Shown here: positions 23,701 to 35,700 of the stretch, piece after piece | Position numbering within the stretch: the stretch's first letter is position 1 | How the letters are laid out: the number at the start of each line of letters is the position of its first letter | NCBI RefSeq assembly: GCF_029633865.1 | Contig: NC_079214.1 | Span: 26,877,724-26,941,723, forward strand | Direction: 5' to 3' | Source: Lampris incognitus | Taxonomy: Eukaryota > Chordata > Actinopteri > Lampriformes > Lampridae | DNA: 64,000 nucleotides | Made by a program: the position numbers and the translations under genes | The notes under the pieces: model-generated | What the model was told of the DNA's origin: nothing | The model's database searches: none | The model's input: only the letters and a program-made list of their open reading frames with translations

Positions 23701-26700
23701 GCCAGAGTCCCTGACCGATGGTGAAGGCCGTCTTGGGTTTGGCTTCTGATGCCAGCTCCACCTGCCAGTAACCGCTCCATAGTTCAAGTTAGCTGAACCA
23801 CTGTGACCCTGCGATGTGGTCCAGAGCGTTGTCAATGCGGGGCAAGGGGTAGGAGTCCTTGCGAGTTGCATTGTTCAGCCGACAAAAATCCACACAGAAC
23901 CTCCAGGTGTCATCTTTCTTTTTGACCAGGATGGCAGGGGCGGCCCAAGGGCTGTTGGATGGCTCTATCACCCCGGCCGCAGCCATCTCTAGACTCATCC
24001 GCTCTGCAGCGTCACGGTTGGCAAGCGCTAACCGGAAGGGTCGCAGTCTAATGGGCGGGGTTGTACCAGTGTCAATTGTGTGCTGCACCAGGTTGGTCTG
24101 GGTGCACTCCTCTTCGCGTGCAGCGAAAATCTCGGTGAACTGTTGGAGCAGGTCTCTCAGCTGTTGACTCTGCTGAGGGTCCAGCCCTTCACTGCTCCGC
24201 TGATACAGATCCTGGATGGCGGCAACAGTGTCCGGCAAGGGTGTCCGAGGAATGGTAGCCTCAATGAGGGTCGTCGTCATTGTTGGTGGGCCGGGCAGTG
24301 TCGTCATCCCCTCGGTTGGCAGTGGAGGTGGGGGCGGCGGCGGCATGGTGACTGCTGGAGTTGGCTGCATGTGGATACGTCCCACCTTCCTCTCTGGACG
24401 GCGCCGGAGGGCCAGGGTCTCTGTGCCAAGGTGAATGGCATTACTCGACACATCGACCAGAGCCCCCCAGCGAGTCAGCAAGTCCAGCCCGATGATGCAA
24501 GGGTCTTGTATTTCAGCCAACCAAAACTCGTGGGTGGCTGCAACTTTCCCTGCCCGCTCCTTTAGTGCTCTCTTCCCCAGCATGCTGGTTAGTTCCCCAG
24601 TCACAGTTCTGATTTTACAGGTGGTGGGCCTCCACTCTGTCTCTGGCAGCACCCCTGGACGCACAATGGAGATGGTGGACCCTGTGTCCACAAGGGCCCA
24701 GCAGCAGTGTCCACCAATGGAGCAACAAAGATAGAGATCGTGTGCGTGGCCCACTCTGCCGATCTGGGAAGAGTTCTTAATGGGAGATATGGTCGGTTGG
24801 CTGGGTAGCAGTCTCCCCGCGGTGCCACCCCATTCTAGTTTTCTGACTCGGGAGTGTTACGGCGTCGTGGTGCAGGGGCAGGGCAGTCACGGGCCTTGTG
24901 TCCAGCTTCTCCACAGCGGTAGCATGGATCACGAGGCGACCAAGGTCTGAAGGGTGGTTGGCGTCGGCCTGGCTGCTTTCGGCGTGGTGACGGACAAGCT
25001 TGGCAGACGACCCCTCTTTCGACGTCTCCTTCATCTGCGTGGACCTCAGCCTGACGCACTCGGGGTCTTGGTTGGTTGTGTGGAGCCATCACAGCCTCCA
25101 CCCTCTCTGCCTCTTCCAATGCAGTCTTGAGGGCTGTAGGTGTCGTGATGCGGAGGTGCTCTTTCAACCTCTCTGGGGTGAGCCCCTGGATGAAGGCACT
25201 CAAGGCTAAATCGTCACGAGCTGCTGGATCAAAGGTGGGGTAGCCACGATGTGCAAAGAAGTGCACGTCTGCTGCATAGGTTCCCAGGGTCTCGCCCTCT
25301 TGGCGGCGCCGGCGGGCCAGTCGGTCTCGCATGCTGTCAGTAGAGACCCGTTGACCAAAGCGTCGGTCTAAAGCAGCGGCCAGTGTCTCGTAATCTTGCT
25401 GTTCTGACGGCATAAGGTCGAGCAATACCTGCAGCGCATTCCCTTCAAGCGCCAAGGGCAACATGGGCAGCAGTGTCTTGGGTGCTCCACTGGTTGTGAC
25501 TTGCTACCAGTTTCACTTGAGCTAGGTATGGCTCCAGGGCTGTGATGCCCGCATACCGTGGGAGCTTGAAGATGCTTGGGGATGGCAGCATCGTATTAGC
25601 AGGGGGTGCTTGGGTTGTAGTGACGTTGGTCAGCGAAGTGGTGACGGTGACCGGTGACGTAATGGCGGCGGCCGGCGGCGACATGGCGGCTGTTGATAGT
25701 GGATGGGCGGCGGCCGGCACCGGCGATGAGACAGCGGTGGAGACAGCAGCGGCCGTCGCTGGCGATGAGACGGCGGTGGAGACAACGGCGGCCGGCGATG
25801 ACATGGCGTCGGCCGGCGGCGGAATGACGGCTGTTGGTAGTGGGTGGGCGGTGGCCGGCGGTGACATGATCGGTGTTGAAATCAGAGTAGGCCGCGACTT
25901 CTCGGCGGCAGTTGCCGCCTCCGAATCGCTGAACCGGCCGGCCAGGGGGCGCTGGCTCCGTCGGCCCTTCCTCTGCGGGACATCTTCTTCCGAGCGGCGA
26001 TGCTCTCTCCCCGGGAAAGCTCTTTTTCCAGACACGCGAAGTCCCCAATCTCCCGGAGCTTTACGTCGAAGCTTCTTCTTGACGTTGCCATCTTCGATTT
26101 GTGGGTATTGGCTGCAATCCCACTTTCGACCCCAGCGTGGTGAACGTAGAGGTAACGACAAAGGTAACTTTACAGCTCCTTTATTAAACTCACACAGAAA
26201 CAAGGACTTAAAGAATTATAACACAATACATGGCCGTCATCTACTCGAACAACAAAGTTGTTCAGGGTTTCAGTTCCAAGGTTACACAACACAACAGAAT
26301 AACAACTACAATTACACCACAACAAATAGTAATCACATAAACACATAAAGCCACATAAAACACTTACAAAACATTTAATAACAACTGACAATCTGCACGC
26401 AGTGCCTGATGGGTAAAACAGGACAATTGGCACAATTCTGACGGGGTAGCAACTTTGCTACAGTATATATCCGTGAAGACGTTTCGCCCCTTGGATGAGA
26501 AACGTCTTCACGGATATATACCAAGTCCAGTTGCACTTGATTCAACTCCTTTGGATAACCATGACCTGGATGAATGAGAACATTCACAGACATGCTGTCT
26601 GCACCTGCTGTTCGCCTTGTGTCATACAACTGGTCTTGCATACCTGTTCTGGGGTGCCTACCGGCTCAAGTCAGTAAAGATGACATCACTGCCCCTGCCA

Positions 26701-29700
26701 CGTTCTTTATAGTGGATAAATGAACCCCACTGCTCAGGATGGACCTGATGACTGCTCTACACCTCTGTATTAGTGGAAATACCGTCCTTACCTCTTCTGC
26801 TCTAGCTACATCTGCTCTGGTGATGACCACTGCTCTCACCGCTCCTACTGCCCCCGCCATCGGCTGTGCAAAGGACTTTGTGCATCGAATTAAGCCTCGT
26901 TCTGCACCCCTACAACCAGTACCTCTGCCAGATGGCCCATTGAAAAAGCTAGGTCTTGACATAGTAGGGCCTTTTGAGACAGCTGTGCCCACCTGCTGTT
27001 ACGCTATTACGCTGATGGACTACTACTCCAAGTGGCCTGAGTTGGCCTTTTCCCACACTGCAACAACTGCTGACGTAATACAGTTTCTTACCTCTGTTTT
27101 TAGCAGACATGGTGACCCAGAAAGCATCGTTACAGACAATGGAGCTCAATTCATGTCGGCAGCCTTCGCTGAGTTTCTTGAGAAAAGGGGTATCCTCCAC
27201 AGTCGGATATCAGTCTACTATCCAATGGCCAATGGGGCCATTGAGCTTTTCCACCATGTTCTGAAGAGCTGCATCCAGACTGCAATCCAGCAGTCTCAGC
27301 CATGGAAAGAGGCTGTGTTGGATTGGCTACAAGTCTACAGGGCCACTCCACACACCACCACTGCCATCTCACCACATGAACTGCTTCATGGCAGAAGACT
27401 GCGCACCTAACTGGACATACTATACTACCCCTGCAACCTACTTTGACAGCACAGGGTGACTCTATGTACAGAATGGTCCAAGAAAAACAGGCCAAGATGA
27501 AGCGCTACGCTGACTCCAAACGTGGCGCCCGCGCGCCTCTCTTTCAGGAGGGAGAGAGGGTTAGGATAAGATTACCTCATCATGTTCCCAAAGCACACCG
27601 GAGATTCAGTGGACCAGTGACTGTGGAAAAAAAGGTAGGCACAAGCACTTTCTTGCTTAGCAATGGAAAAAAATGGAATGCATCCCACCTGGCTCCTTTC
27701 CCTGCTGCAGCTGAGTATGAACCTTTCAACAATCCTGCTCCAAATTCACATCACACACACACTCCCCACATCCAGCCATGTGCAAGAAACAAGCCTAGTT
27801 GGCATAAGGATTATGTCCCGTACTGAAAGTTTGACTGTAAGTTTAAGACATTGGATGGCTAGAAAAAGAAGGCATGGGAAAGAGAAAAAATAATATTACA
27901 AGCAAGCCTGTTATAAGGGAAACATAACATACTGTTGACAAATCGTTATTTGATATATACTCTGGTTTTGAAGAATTGACCATGGCCTAGAGAGAATGAT
28001 AGTATCAGAAAAAAAGGTAAATGAAACGTAATGTTATTGTAGGATTAGAGATTTTAAGGTGTATTGTTTACATATCATTAAGTGTTTTGTTACTGTTACC
28101 TAATGTTAGTCATCTTTGGAAAATAATAAGCAGTGATTACAGAATCTTACTGATGCTGGTTTGGCAGTAACATTCTTTTTCAGAGAGAGGAGATGTTGTG
28201 TTCTGTTTATATTGATATTCATGTTACCCTTTTGCACCACTAGGTGGTGCTATGTTAATATGCTGTTTCCTGTTTTGACGTGAAGAAGAGAGTGTAATGA
28301 CGGCTGCCTACATGATCCTTGAGTTAAGTGAACGGCCGTTCTAATCCGACCTGCCTCCTCGTGATTGTGCACCATCCAACACTACAGTTTCTTAATTGAG
28401 AATTGATTTCACCCTACAATTCCTTTGTAAGGAAATAAAACTTTAATTAACTTTATTTGGAAAAATAAATGCCTTCACTTGAAAACAGACTAACTTGTCC
28501 TGTTAGAAGTTTTAAAAAGTCCTGCTAGTGGTTTTGAAAACTTGCCTTTTTGCTTCTCCGTGCAGGCCCAGACCAGTGCATACAGTAAAGGGCAGTGATA
28601 TAGAGGAACTGGTTGAACTGTAAATTGACACAGTTACAAAAGAGCAGAAAGGCACAGACAGAGAGCAGGCCATTGCTGAGGTTGAAATCGGTCAAGAAAA
28701 GCAGAGTTAAATTCAAGTTAGATACAGGTGCTCAGGTCAACATTATTCCAGCTAACCGTTTTCACAAACTTTGGAAGTGTGTTACTAAAGCCCACCGCCC
28801 GCCGTCTCACAGGTTATGGTGGTGAACCACTTAATGTTAAAGAAACCTGTAATCTGAGCTATAAATTCAAGGGCGCTGCCGTGACACTTGAATTTTACAG
28901 TCAGCACCCAAGCTCCACCTGTTTTAGGACTGAAAGCCTGTCTTGACATGGATCTAATCAAGCCAGTCCTGTCTGTTAATGCTGCATAAGCTGAAAGCTG
29001 TGATGTAATGGAGGAATTTGCAGACGTTTTTCAGGGGATCGGACAGTTTCCAGGTGAATGCAGCATACACCTGGACCCCACAGCTACATCAGTCATATAC
29101 CCACCACAGAGAATCCCGTTCACTCTCCGCAGCCATCTGAGGGACAAGCTGGATGACATGGAAAAGGCCGGAATCCTCGCCAAGGTGACCAAGCCTACAG
29201 ACTGGGTGAATGTGTTGATGGTAGTAGAGAAGCCCCGCACAGGCAAACTGAAGATATGCCTAGATTCCCGCGATTTGAATAAAGCCATCAAAAGACCACA
29301 CTACCCACTTCCCACACTGGATGACATCACTCCAAAACTGGCAGGAGCGCAGTTCTTCAGCATCATGGATGCAAGGTCAGGCTACTGGGCAATTAAGCTA
29401 ACACATGAATCCTCCATGTTAACGACATTCAACACTGTGGTTGGCCGATACTGGTTCCTCCACCTGTCTTTTGGCATCATTTCGGCACGGGATGAGTTCC
29501 AGAGAAAAATAGACGAAACCTACGAGGGCTGAGTGGCGTCGCTGCAATCGTCGATGACATCCTGGTCTATGGCCAGACCAAGGAGGAGCATGATGCCAAC
29601 CTGCGAGCCATGCTGGAGAGGACTAGAGAGAGGGGAGTGCGTCTCAACCCGGAAAAGAGCAAGATCTGTGTCACAGAGTGTAAATGACCCATATAATTTT

Positions 29701-32700
29701 GTCATAATATTTTTTATTATTATTGATTTGTATGGTGTTCATTATTGATTTGTATTTGGTGCCTAAAGTACAGTCCTGATTGATATTAACAGCGAATTAC
29801 GCTTCCTTTTGTTATGTGACCTTTATTTGAAAAACTCTGGTCTCCCATGATGCTGTGCGCTGCTGCGAGAAAACGGCAGAACAAACGGTGTAACTTTAAG
29901 GGAAGAGGCGAGGGGTCAGATAATGCACTTCCGCTTCCGGTTCTGAGTAGAGTGTCGTTGTCGAATGTATGACATGCTAAGTTGGGGCTAGTAAACTACC
30001 TCGACTACGTCTACTCTCACGTCTCCTGTCTCGTTGTTTTCTAACTCCACATCGGTGACCCCGACGTGATCGAACTACTAATACGAGTATGTCTGACAAC
30101 GAAGACGCCGGGAATAATGCTGCCGCGGTACCCGCTCCCGACGCCGGTGCTAACAACATGGCTATTGCTAACGCTAGCATTTACGCCGCTACTGTGAAGC
30201 TACCCGACTTTTGGCAGCATAATCCACGGCCGTGGTTTCAACATGTGGAAGCCCAGTTCCAGCTGAGAGGGATAACGCAGGATGCAACGCAGTACTTCCA
30301 CGTAGTGGCGGCGTTAGACGCATCGACAACGGCGCGAGCAATGACACTGTTGGAAGCTCCGCCAGCTGCTGGCAAGTACGATGCTAGAAAGACATTCCTC
30401 CTGAAACTATTTGAACTGTCGGAGCTGGAGAAGGCAGACCGTTTACTGTCCCTGAATGGCCTCGGCGACGGCAAACCGTCTGAGTTAATGGAAAAAATGC
30501 TGTCTGTGCTGGGATCGGCTGATCCGGCTTTTCTTTTCACACACATTTTTCTGAGGCAGCTCCCCGCACCTGTACGCACAGCACTAGCCAGTTCTCCTCT
30601 CGCCGCCTCCAAGGACTACCGTTCTCTGGCTGCTGAAGCAGACAGGGTTTTCCTGGCCAACCGGCAACAGTTTGTGCATGCCCTGCTACCCCACCAGACC
30701 ACCCCACCACCACCTGTGTACGACTATATGGACACCGCGGCTGCGGTGACAGCCCGCCGCCAACCTGACGACGGGCTCTGTTATTACCATGCCAGGTTTG
30801 GGGCAAAAGCAAAACAGTGTCGCAAACCCTGCAGTTACAGGGTTCAGGGAAACGCCAAGGCCGGCGCTCGTTAACGGCTATGGGCGCCGGCCGTGACTGC
30901 AAGCTGTTGTTCATCAGAGACTCCTTGTCGGGCCGGCGGCTGCTGGTTGACTCTGGCGCTCAACGCAGCATACTACCAGCACAAGCTGTGGACACGATGA
31001 CCGACAGTCACGGCCCCCAGATGGACGTACGGTATCAGACATGTGGACGTGTGGTTTGGCGGCCGACGTTTCGGCTGGGACTTTGTGATGGCTGTTGTAT
31101 CCACCCCGCTCCTAGGTGCGGATTTCCTCTGTGCTTTCAACCTGCTGGTGGATGTTAAAAACTGTCGCGTGATTGATGCCGTCTCTTTTGCGTCATACCC
31201 CTGCACGCTTGGGGGGGCTGGAGCGCTGTGCCTCGCTAACACACTCTCCACCGGGGATCCATACCAACGCCTGCTCGCAAATTTCCCCGAGCTCACCACA
31301 ACCCACCTTCTCCTCGGCGGTGGCCAAGCACGGCGTGGAACATCATATCGCCACAGTGGGACTCCCAGTTTACGCCCGGGCCCGACGCCTCGACTCGGCC
31401 AAGCTCGCAATAGCCAGGGAGGAGTTTTCGACTATGGAGCGCCTCGGCATTGTCCGCCGTTCTGACAGCCCGTGGGCTTCCCCTCTTCACATGGTTACTA
31501 AGGCCGACGGGGGTTGGCGCCCGTGCGGGGACTACCGTCGCCTAAACAATGCCACGACCCCCGACCGGTACCCCATACCGCAAATACAAGATTTCTCTAC
31601 CCACCTGGCGGGCGCTGCCGTCTATTCCAAAATCGACTTAGTGCGGGGGTATCACCAAGTGCCGGTCCACCCACTGGATGTCCCAAAAACGGCTGTCATC
31701 ACACCCTTTGGGCTCTTTGAGTTCTTACGTATGCCTTTCAGTCTTAAAGGGGCGGCGCAGACGTTTCAACGCCTTATGGATTCTGTGCTCCGCGACATGC
31801 CATTTTTGTTTGTGTACTTAGACGACATCCTCGTGGCCAGCGCGTCGGCGGAGGAACACATGACGCACCTCAGACAGCTGTTCGACAGGCTCAGCGAACA
31901 CGGCCTCATCATCAACCCAGCTAAGTGTCAGTTCGGGGAGTCATCCATCACCTTCCTCGGGCACCACATCACTCCACAGGGGGCCGTTCCCCTCCCTGCC
32001 AGGGTTGAGGCTGTCACCATGTTCCCCCGCCCCCGCACTGTACAGTCGCTGCAGGAATTCCTGGGCATGGTGAACTTTTATAACCGTTTCCTGCCCCGTG
32101 CCGCCCACATCATGCGTCCCCTGTATGAGGCCCTGCGGGGTAAGAAGTCTAAGGACGAGCTGGACTGGTCTTCGGGGATGGACGAGGCTTTTGTGGCCGC
32201 CAAGACCGCGCTGGCCAACGCTGCGCTGCTAGCTCACCCGTCACCTGCCGCCCCCATAGCCCTTACAACGGATGCCTCCGACTACGCCGTGGGGGCCGTG
32301 TGTGAGCAGTGGGTGGGGGGGGCTGGCAGCCGTTGGCGTTCTTCAGTAAACAACTCCGTGAGAGCGAGCGCAAATACAGCACCTTTGATAGGGAACTACT
32401 GGGTCTCTTCCTCGCAACCAGACACTTTAGGTTCCTATTGGAGGGCCGACAGTTCATGCTCGGCCTGCGTTCGGCCCCGAAGGAAGACCTCCAGACCTCC
32501 TCCGCTGAGCTGGTTTATGGCCAGCCCCTGCGGGTTCCGGGGGAGTTTCTTCCGGATGCTACCGCTCCCTGGTCGGCCGCCTCTCACCTCAGTGCGTCCC
32601 GGAGCGCTGCCGGTGCCTTCGCTCCCGTTCCGATGTCTCAACACTGCCTCCCCCGGTCCTACGTCCCCAAGGATCTGCCATCGGCGAGGTACGTCTTCAT

Positions 32701-35700
32701 TAGGCACGACAGCCATCGGTCCCCGCTGCAGCCCCCATACGACGGGCCCTTCCGCGTCCTGGAGGCGGGGGATAAGAACTTTGTGGTGGACATGGGGGGC
32801 AGGCCGGAGTGAGATGCTATAGACCGTCTCAAGCCCGCTCACTTGGACATTGGGGAGCCAATGCAATTGGCCCTACCCCCGCGGCGGGGGCGCCCTCCTA
32901 GGTCGGCCCCAGCACCTGCCTCTGTTCCTGCTTCGGCCCCGCCTATGGCCCGGGTTTCGGCCCCATCTGTTTCCCCTCCTGTGAAGCGCAGCCGTTATGG
33001 CCGCAGGGTCCGCCCCCCGACTCGTCACCTGTTTTCCCCGTGACTTTGCACTATGTCATTGACTGTTCTGTTGTAGAGTCTATTTTTATGTTCATGACTT
33101 GCACTTTTGCTGTTTTGCATTGTTTTGTGTAGGTGAATTCTGGGGGGGGCCTGTGTGGTGACCCACATCTATATAACGAGAGACATTCACCTAAGAGGAC
33201 GGTGTACCTTTAAGGGAAGAGGCGAGGGGTCAGATAATGCACTTCCGCTTCCGGTTCTGAGTAGAGTGTCGTTGTCGAATGTATGACATGCTAAGTTGGA
33301 GCTAGTAAACTACCTCGACTACGTCTACTCTCACGTCTCCTGTCTCGTTGTTTTCTAACTCCACAACACGATGGTCATGTTCGCTATGCACAGAACGAGT
33401 TCACAACTTATAATTCATTGATCATCATCATTTATTTAGCACCTAGCTGGAAGGCGAACAGGTATGAGTGCCGATTGACTGTTTGGTTCGAATTTCGTTA
33501 TGTTTTTATTTACAATGTGTTCTTTGTGATTTGGAGATCGCTAATGATAAGCTAATGCTAGCTAGTGCTATGCACCCCGTACTGGTGGCTAGCTATGGGG
33601 GAAACGTGGTTGCACATACGTTTAATTGAATGATTGTTTTATATATATGCTTTCAGCTCTTACGGTGGTTCTATGGTGTGTCTACGGTGTGACTAGTAAA
33701 ATGCTGCAATAAATGGTCTGATACCGCACCACGGACCCATCAGTCGTTATTGGAGTGCATCGTCTGAATAAAGTCCGGCTGGAATGCTAAAGTAAGAGCT
33801 AACCGCTTCATCAACCCTGCCGCCACGCTGCACCGAGAGGTCTACGACGACGAATCACGGGGCCAAGTTGCTACTACGTTTGGTGTTGCTGACAACGGAC
33901 ACTTCGTCGAGCAACTCGGCGCCATTCTATGGGTCTTCTAGACAAAGAGACTTTACGGTCATCAGGCAGCTGGCTAAAAGTTTGGTGCGACGGTCAGACA
34001 AAGGTATGGAACATTTCATTGATTGATAAGGAACAATTCATCTTCACTGAGAACATTGATAAACATATGGTTTGAGAAGAAAAGGTTTAAGAAGAAAAAG
34101 ACAACAACAATGGACATTTATTGAATTTGATGTTTCTCAATGCGAAGCTGATGGGACTTTACAGAACAAATAAGTTCACACAAAGTAACAAGTGAATCAA
34201 GTGACTTTGTTTATTGACTGTTATTATTATTACTATCCATTTACTGATCATCCTTCCTGTTGACTGTAAAAAAAGGAGAAAAATGTTTAATGCATGATTT
34301 ATACAGTCTGAATGGTAACTGCATGTTGTATTCAGTGGAGAGATTGATATTATAACCTTGCAGTCAGTAATATAACAGTCAGCCTACAGTAATAGGCTCT
34401 AGTCCTCTAAGCAGTCTAGCTATACCAGGTTCTCTGCTCCTCTCTTCGGGTAGTCTATCGGCTATAGTAAAGGCAAACAATTCATTACATTGTGGCGGAC
34501 ACTAGGGGCTATGCTTCTCACCCAGCAGGACTGTGAGCTGGGGGCGTGGTTTACGTTCCCGGACTCGCCGGTGCAGGGTTGTTCCTGCTGCAGTTGGTTT
34601 TTGGAGTTGAGGAATAAACATCAAACTCGCCTTGATCTCCTGTGTTTTTCCTCATTCCTGCCACATTGGTGACCCCGAATTGAACATGTTTGGAGCAGAA
34701 GAGGAGTGTGAATCCACTTCGGCCACGCCGCCCCAACTCTCACAGCCGGGCGTTCTCGCCGCGGCTGTGAAACTCCCAGAGTTCTGGCAGAGCGACCCGG
34801 CCTCGTGGTTCCAGCATGTCGAGGCGCTGTTCCACCTGCGTGGAATCTCCGCGGACAACTCCAGATACTATTTGGTCGTCGCTGCGCTGGGCCAGCAGTC
34901 CACACGCCGGGCCATGCAGCTGTTGCGCGCCCCTCCGCAACACGATGAATACGTCGCCCTCAAACATCTTCTGCTCCGGAGGTGCAGTCTATCTACCGCA
35001 GAGAGGGCAGATAGAATCCTTTCCCTATCCGGTTTGGGCGACGGGACGGCTGTGGATCTCATGGACAATATGCTGTCGCTGCTAGGCTCAGACGAAGGCG
35101 GATTCCTTTTCCCGCACGTTTTCCTGCGCCAGCTCCCGTCTCCTGTGCGCGCGGCTTTGGCTAACTCCCCATGTCTGGCCGCTGGTGACTGCCGAGGTTT
35201 GGCTGAGGAGGCCGATCAGGTCCTGCTGGCTACCAGACGGTTCTCTGTGCAGAGTGTGGCATCGGAGCCTCTGCAGCCGACGTCGGAGGACGCGGACCCG
35301 GCAGTGGTGGCTGAAGTGACTGCCCGGAGACGGCGCGGGAGAGGCCTCTGTTTCTTCCACCGGCGGTTCGGCGGCAAGGCGAGGCGCTGCGTCCCTCCGT
35401 GCACGTTTGAGGCGGCGGGAAACTCCAGCGCCAGCGCTCAGTAGCAGCTGTGGGCGCTGGTGGACGTAGTGAGCTGCTCTTCATTAAGGACACGATGTCA
35501 GGACAACGGTTTCTGGTGGACTCAGGCTCGCAAAAGAGCCTACTCCCTCCTGCTAAGACGGACAGGTCGGCCGAAGGCGGCGGCCCACAGTTAAGTGCAG
35601 CTAACGGTTCGTCCATTGCGACGTTTGGCACAAGGTTGGTGACTGTTTGCTTCCACGGGCGCCATTTTGAGTGGGACTTTGTAGTGGCCGCCATTACGGT

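Larger units (their letters stand above)
22202..26462 (-). mobile_element. Decayed Ty3/gypsy retrotransposon, minus strand (element B)
   Basis: Reading right to left: an LTR-like block, gag in two frames, protease and RT, RNase H, then an integrase cut off just after its first catalytic Asp. Several stops and frame changes are present. No second LTR matching the right-hand one is seen on the left, where the element is fused to an LTR-PBS fragment on the opposite strand. Confidence 0.82.
29886..33365 (+). mobile_element. Ty3/gypsy element E, internally deleted
   Basis: Same family as element D. It has a 5'-truncated left LTR, a complete-looking gag, RT, then RNase H joined directly to the C-terminal integrase region, and a full right LTR. 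At the insertion point about 50 bp of its own left LTR and about 11 bp of the BEL LTR are missing, so a deletion followed or accompanied insertion. Confidence 0.88.

Noticed and set aside
26463-26520. Rho-independent terminator
   Set aside because: Eukaryotic context and no coding region ending beside it; the hairpin belongs to a repeat end.
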